DNA of 64,000 bases from positions 62,001 to 126,000 of the forward strand of contig JAYTTF010000168.1 in assembly GCA_043745195.1 (NCBI GenBank), read 5' to 3'. Of this stretch, positions 62,121 to 64,000 are shown piece after piece. The notes under the pieces were generated by a model. The model had not been told where the DNA came from. It made no database searches and worked only from the letters and a program-made list of their open reading frames with translations. Position 1 is the first letter of the stretch. Each line of letters starts with the position of its first letter. The translations under genes and the position numbers were made by a program. Source of the DNA: JANXSF01 sp043745195 (GTDB taxonomy: Bacteria; Acidobacteriota; Terriglobia; Bryobacterales; Bryobacteraceae).

Positions 62121-62580
62121 CGGTCTTGATGATGTCGCCTTGTTTGATGGCGTCCACCACATCTTTCCCGGATTTCACTTTGCCAAACACGGTGTGCTTT
62201 CCGTTGAGATGCGGAGTAGCGACGTGAGTGATAAAGAACTGGCTGCCGTTGGTGCCGGGTCCGGCATTGGCCATGGAAAGCGTGCCAGGGGTGTGGGACA
62301 AGTGCTGTTTGCATTCATCTCCAAATTTATAGCCAGGACCTCCGGTGCCAGTGCCTGTGGGATCGCCGCCCTGGATCATGAAGTCGGCAATTACGCGATG
62401 GAAGACAACGCCATCGTAGAAGCCATCTTTGGCAAGGAAGACAAAATTGTTCACCGTTTTGGGTGCGTCGGCTGCATAGAGTTCGCAGACAATATCGCCG
62501 CGTGAAGTTTCAAATGTGGCCGAATAAGTCTTCGAGGGATCGATGACCATATCGGGGTATTTCGTGTATTGATTCGACAT
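62104..62580 (-). CDS. cyclophilin-type peptidyl-prolyl isomerase
   Basis: The 158-residue protein has the cyclophilin core: TYSATFETSRGDIVCELYAADAPKTVNNFVFLAKDGFYDGVVFHRVIADFMIQGGDPTGTGTGGPGYKFGDEC, GTLSMANAGPGTNGSQFFITHVATPHLNGKHTVFGKVKSG. All catalytic-site residues (F-H-R-V, Q-G-G-D, N-G-S-Q-F-F-I-T) are present. No signal peptide, so cytoplasmic. A TACACT box lies 7 nt upstream of the ATG. It overlaps the 3' end of the ligase gene by 17 nt. Confidence 0.95.
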   Translation of the reverse strand: MSNQYTKYPDMVIDPSKTYSATFETSRGDIVCELYAADAPKTVNNFVFLAKDGFYDGVVFHRVIADFMIQGGDPTGTGTGGPGYKFGDECKQHLSHTPGTLSMANAGPGTNGSQFFITHVATPHLNGKHTVFGKVKSGKDVVDAIKQGDIIKTVKISE

Positions 62581-62587
62581 CTCTTCT

Positions 62588-62593
62588 AGTGTA
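62588..62593 (-). promoter_or_regulatory. -10 box (TACACT) of the cyclophilin gene
   Basis: TACACT is followed by 7 nt and the ATG at 62580. AGAAGAG lies in that gap, so a ribosome site is also possible. Confidence 0.4.
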
Positions 62594-62819
62594 AGCCGAA
62601 ATTGGAAGTAACTTGCTGATGTTCAACCAAAGAGTTGGTCTCCTTGGTTACAGAGTACAGGATGGAGGGTGGATTCCGAACTATGGGTTGGTGGAAAGTG
62701 TTGATTGCGGGGGGGAATGTTTTTATCTTTTGATGGTGATGGGGGGGAGAATCGTGGGGCGGATTAGATCTCCGAGATTGTTTTACATGGAGCGGCTTAT
62801 CGGACCGATCTGGCAGGTT

Positions 62820-62860
62820 TCCCCAGTATTAGGCTGGTTCGAATCCTGGCTGGGGAGCCA
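62820..62860 (+). tRNA. tRNA-Asn remnant lacking D and anticodon arms
   Basis: TCCCCAGTA (62820-62828) is a typical start of tRNA-Asn (acceptor plus positions 8-9); it is joined directly to TTAG and then GCTGGTTCGAATCCTGG (T arm, partly unpaired), CTGGGGA, G, CCA. The acceptor strands TCCCCAG and CTGGGGA pair perfectly, and the end is a genomic CCA. The D arm, anticodon arm and variable loop are missing, so it is not a functional tRNA. The rest of the 62581-63021 gap shows no gene. It may mark an old integration site at the edge of the ATPase-DUF3226 region. Confidence 0.55.
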
Positions 62861-63021
62861 AATTTTAATACATTGAAAACATTTGGACTGCAAAGTAGCC
62901 GCAATGGTTAAGTGTTTTTTTCAGGTAAGATTCCTGATTGAGGTACTTGACACCACTATTTCACGTCCAAGTTCAAAATTTCGGCGACTCGACGCCAGCG
63001 CTCGAAACATGATTGCACCAT

Positions 63022-63639
63022 TTACTCAAGGAGAAGCTGGTTGAGCCAAGCAACGAAGGCTAGTGCTGTGGGTGTCTGAGGCTCGAGGTACTTGCGTGTT
63101 ACGGCAGCTCCCATACGAACGCCGGGTTCGCTTTGCCATGCCAACCAAGTGTGAATCACAGCTTTCGCCCGATGGATTTCGACAAACCGACGGTCCTCTC
63201 CAGGAATTGCATCGACCGCAGCTCTGGCGCGCGGAAGTAACGGATCTTCTGGGGGCACAAGAAGCGCTACAAAGTCCTCAATCATGCCGTCATCACGATT
63301 GTTTGGCATCAGCCATATTCCGACGGTCGGCCGACCGCCCTGTCGTACTACGGTTCCGTGAGCGAGAGGAGCGATTGGAAGATCGGCGTAACCAGCCTTT
63401 GTCAGTACGGAACGTAGTCTTGTCCACCGCTCGACAAGAGCGGTGTCCGCGTCAACGACAATGCCTATTCGTTTTAGCTCACTTGCGCGGAGTTCCATCG
63501 GGAGAGAACCAGTTAGGTTGTCAATGCCGTCCTTGTCCTTGACGACGAATCGCGTATGAAGCTGGTGTGCGAAAAGCAGATTAGTGGCGACATGCTTGTC
63601 GTCCTGCCCCTCTACCAATAGAACGGAATCGTTTGCCAT
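63022..63639 (-). CDS. DUF3226 (Toprim-like) protein, partner of an AAA ATPase
   Basis: The 205-residue protein starts MANDSVLLVEGQDDKHVATNLL; VEGQDD carries the Toprim Glu, and IGIVVDADTALVERW gives the D-x-D pair, followed by VGIWLMPNNRDDGMIEDFVALLVP and KAVIHTWLAWQSEPGVRMGAAVTRKYL, the DUF3226 pattern. Toprim domains in OLD-family nucleases use these acids to bind Mg2+ and cut DNA or RNA. The ATG at 63639 is 1 nt after the stop of the ATPase, so the two form an operon. Likely a two-gene anti-phage or toxin-like module; this is inference from architecture. Confidence 0.8.
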   Translation of the reverse strand: MANDSVLLVEGQDDKHVATNLLFAHQLHTRFVVKDKDGIDNLTGSLPMELRASELKRIGIVVDADTALVERWTRLRSVLTKAGYADLPIAPLAHGTVVRQGGRPTVGIWLMPNNRDDGMIEDFVALLVPPEDPLLPRARAAVDAIPGEDRRFVEIHRAKAVIHTWLAWQSEPGVRMGAAVTRKYLEPQTPTALAFVAWLNQLLLE

Positions 63640-63640
63640 G

Positions 63641-64000
63641 TTAACGTATCTCGATGTTCTCTCTTGTCGCAATTGCCAACTCAGGCTCGTCGAATTGCGA
63701 AGCTCGAATTGCCCCGTCCGTCATTTCAAGTCTGGTTAGGATGCCCTCTTCGGACGGGCACGCCAAACTGGCTTTTTGAAACGCCTTTAGGCAGTCCCAG
63801 CTATGAGAGGTAGCAAATACCTGTACGTTCAACCGCCTCGACACATCTAGAATGAATCGCCAGAGGCTCTCTTGCACAGAGTAGTGTATGCCATTCTCGA
63901 TTTCATCGATCAGGAGAAGTCCACCCTTCGAGTTGACCAATGCCAGCGCCAAGCCGAACACGCGAGTGACACCATCACCGAGGCGCTTAAGCGGGATGGC
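63641..64000 (-). CDS. AAA (ABC-like) ATPase, C-terminal part, start outside window
   Basis: Only the last ~119 codons are present. IPLKRLGDGVTRVFGLALALVNSKGG contains the signature-like LGDG, LLLIDEIENGIHYS the Walker B with catalytic Glu, and VQVFATSHSWDCLKAF the switch His. This is the C-terminus of an AAA_21/OLD-type ATPase. Partnered with DUF3226 downstream, it resembles the ATPase-Toprim organisation of PARIS (AriA-AriB) and split OLD systems. The N-terminal Walker A lies outside the window. Confidence 0.85.
   Translation of the reverse strand, partial: AIPLKRLGDGVTRVFGLALALVNSKGGLLLIDEIENGIHYSVQESLWRFILDVSRRLNVQVFATSHSWDCLKAFQKASLACPSEEGILTRLEMTDGAIRASQFDEPELAIATRENIEIR

Noticed and set aside
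62613..62876. Open frame of 87 codons in the gap before the ATPase region
   Set aside because: Low-complexity G-rich sequence, no ribosome site, runs through the tRNA remnant.
1..64000. CRISPR array, insertion sequence or integrase
   Set aside because: No regular spacer repeats, transposase or recombinase reading frames were seen on either strand; the repeats found are short palindromes or degenerate duplicates.

Overview
The window looks like chromosomal DNA of an Acidobacteriota member, most likely order Bryobacterales (Solibacter/Bryobacter type). The reasons are the gene families: a TIGR03435 protein, two very large TonB-dependent receptors with an N-terminal carboxypeptidase-regulatory domain, DUF1080 sugar hydrolases, several Gfo/Idh/MocA oxidoreductases, and secreted proteins known mainly from acidobacteria. 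Base composition is moderate. There is no rRNA operon, no intact tRNA, no CRISPR array, no transposase and no integrase. This is a reading by family recognition, not a database assignment.

Layout. 0-5.3 kb (minus): Gfo/Idh oxidoreductase, fused 2-oxoglutarate decarboxylase KGD, DUF1080 hydrolase. 5.4-6.9 kb: a damaged stretch where a glycosyltransferase and an AlkD-like repair gene both lack their 5' ends on either side of a tandem ~92-bp repeat. 7-16.4 kb: secreted beta-helix protein, TIGR03435, SEC-C protein, sialidase remnant, TonB receptor 1 with a clear terminator, second DUF1080, frameshifted secreted protein. 16.5-24.2 kb (minus): APC permease, SDR reductase and GT4; then a sugar operon (TAT-exported Gfo/Idh, HEAT, ThuA); then arsM. 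24.3-32.9 kb: a decayed acidobacterial gene, DUF1801, PQQ sugar dehydrogenase-cytochrome c, D-aminoacylase, ankyrin protein, TIM-barrel isomerase, CDGSH protein. 32.9-39.6 kb (minus): TonB receptor 2, GH95 fucosidase, arsC, arsR. 39.7-42.4 kb: secreted protein, tag, YggX-like protein, truncated HigA antitoxin. 42.4-52.1 kb: two gene cassettes, each opening with a homologous ~100-bp leader and closing with a homologous degenerate tail; the first tail is split by an ArsR-SRPBCC operon. 52.2-62.6 kb: housekeeping and stress genes (ECF sigma factor, rsmA, fumarase, HlyD, toxin-antitoxin, split chromate transporter, cca, sixA, O-antigen ligase, cyclophilin). 62.8-64 kb: a tRNA-Asn remnant and the start of an ATPase + DUF3226 (Toprim-like) pair that resembles split OLD/PARIS-type defence systems.

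How genes fit together. Much of the window serves polysaccharide and sugar use: two outer-membrane receptors, GH95 fucosidase, sialidase remnant, PQQ sugar dehydrogenase, and the set Gfo/Idh + DUF1080 + ThuA + TIM-barrel isomerase that fits oxidative 3-keto-glycoside breakdown. Arsenic resistance is split between arsM and arsR-arsC 15 kb apart, but both promoters carry the same operator-like motif. Several genes have a -10 box only 6-11 nt before the start codon, suggesting leaderless transcripts. Several frameshifts sit in homopolymer runs and could be real, phase-variable, or sequencing errors.
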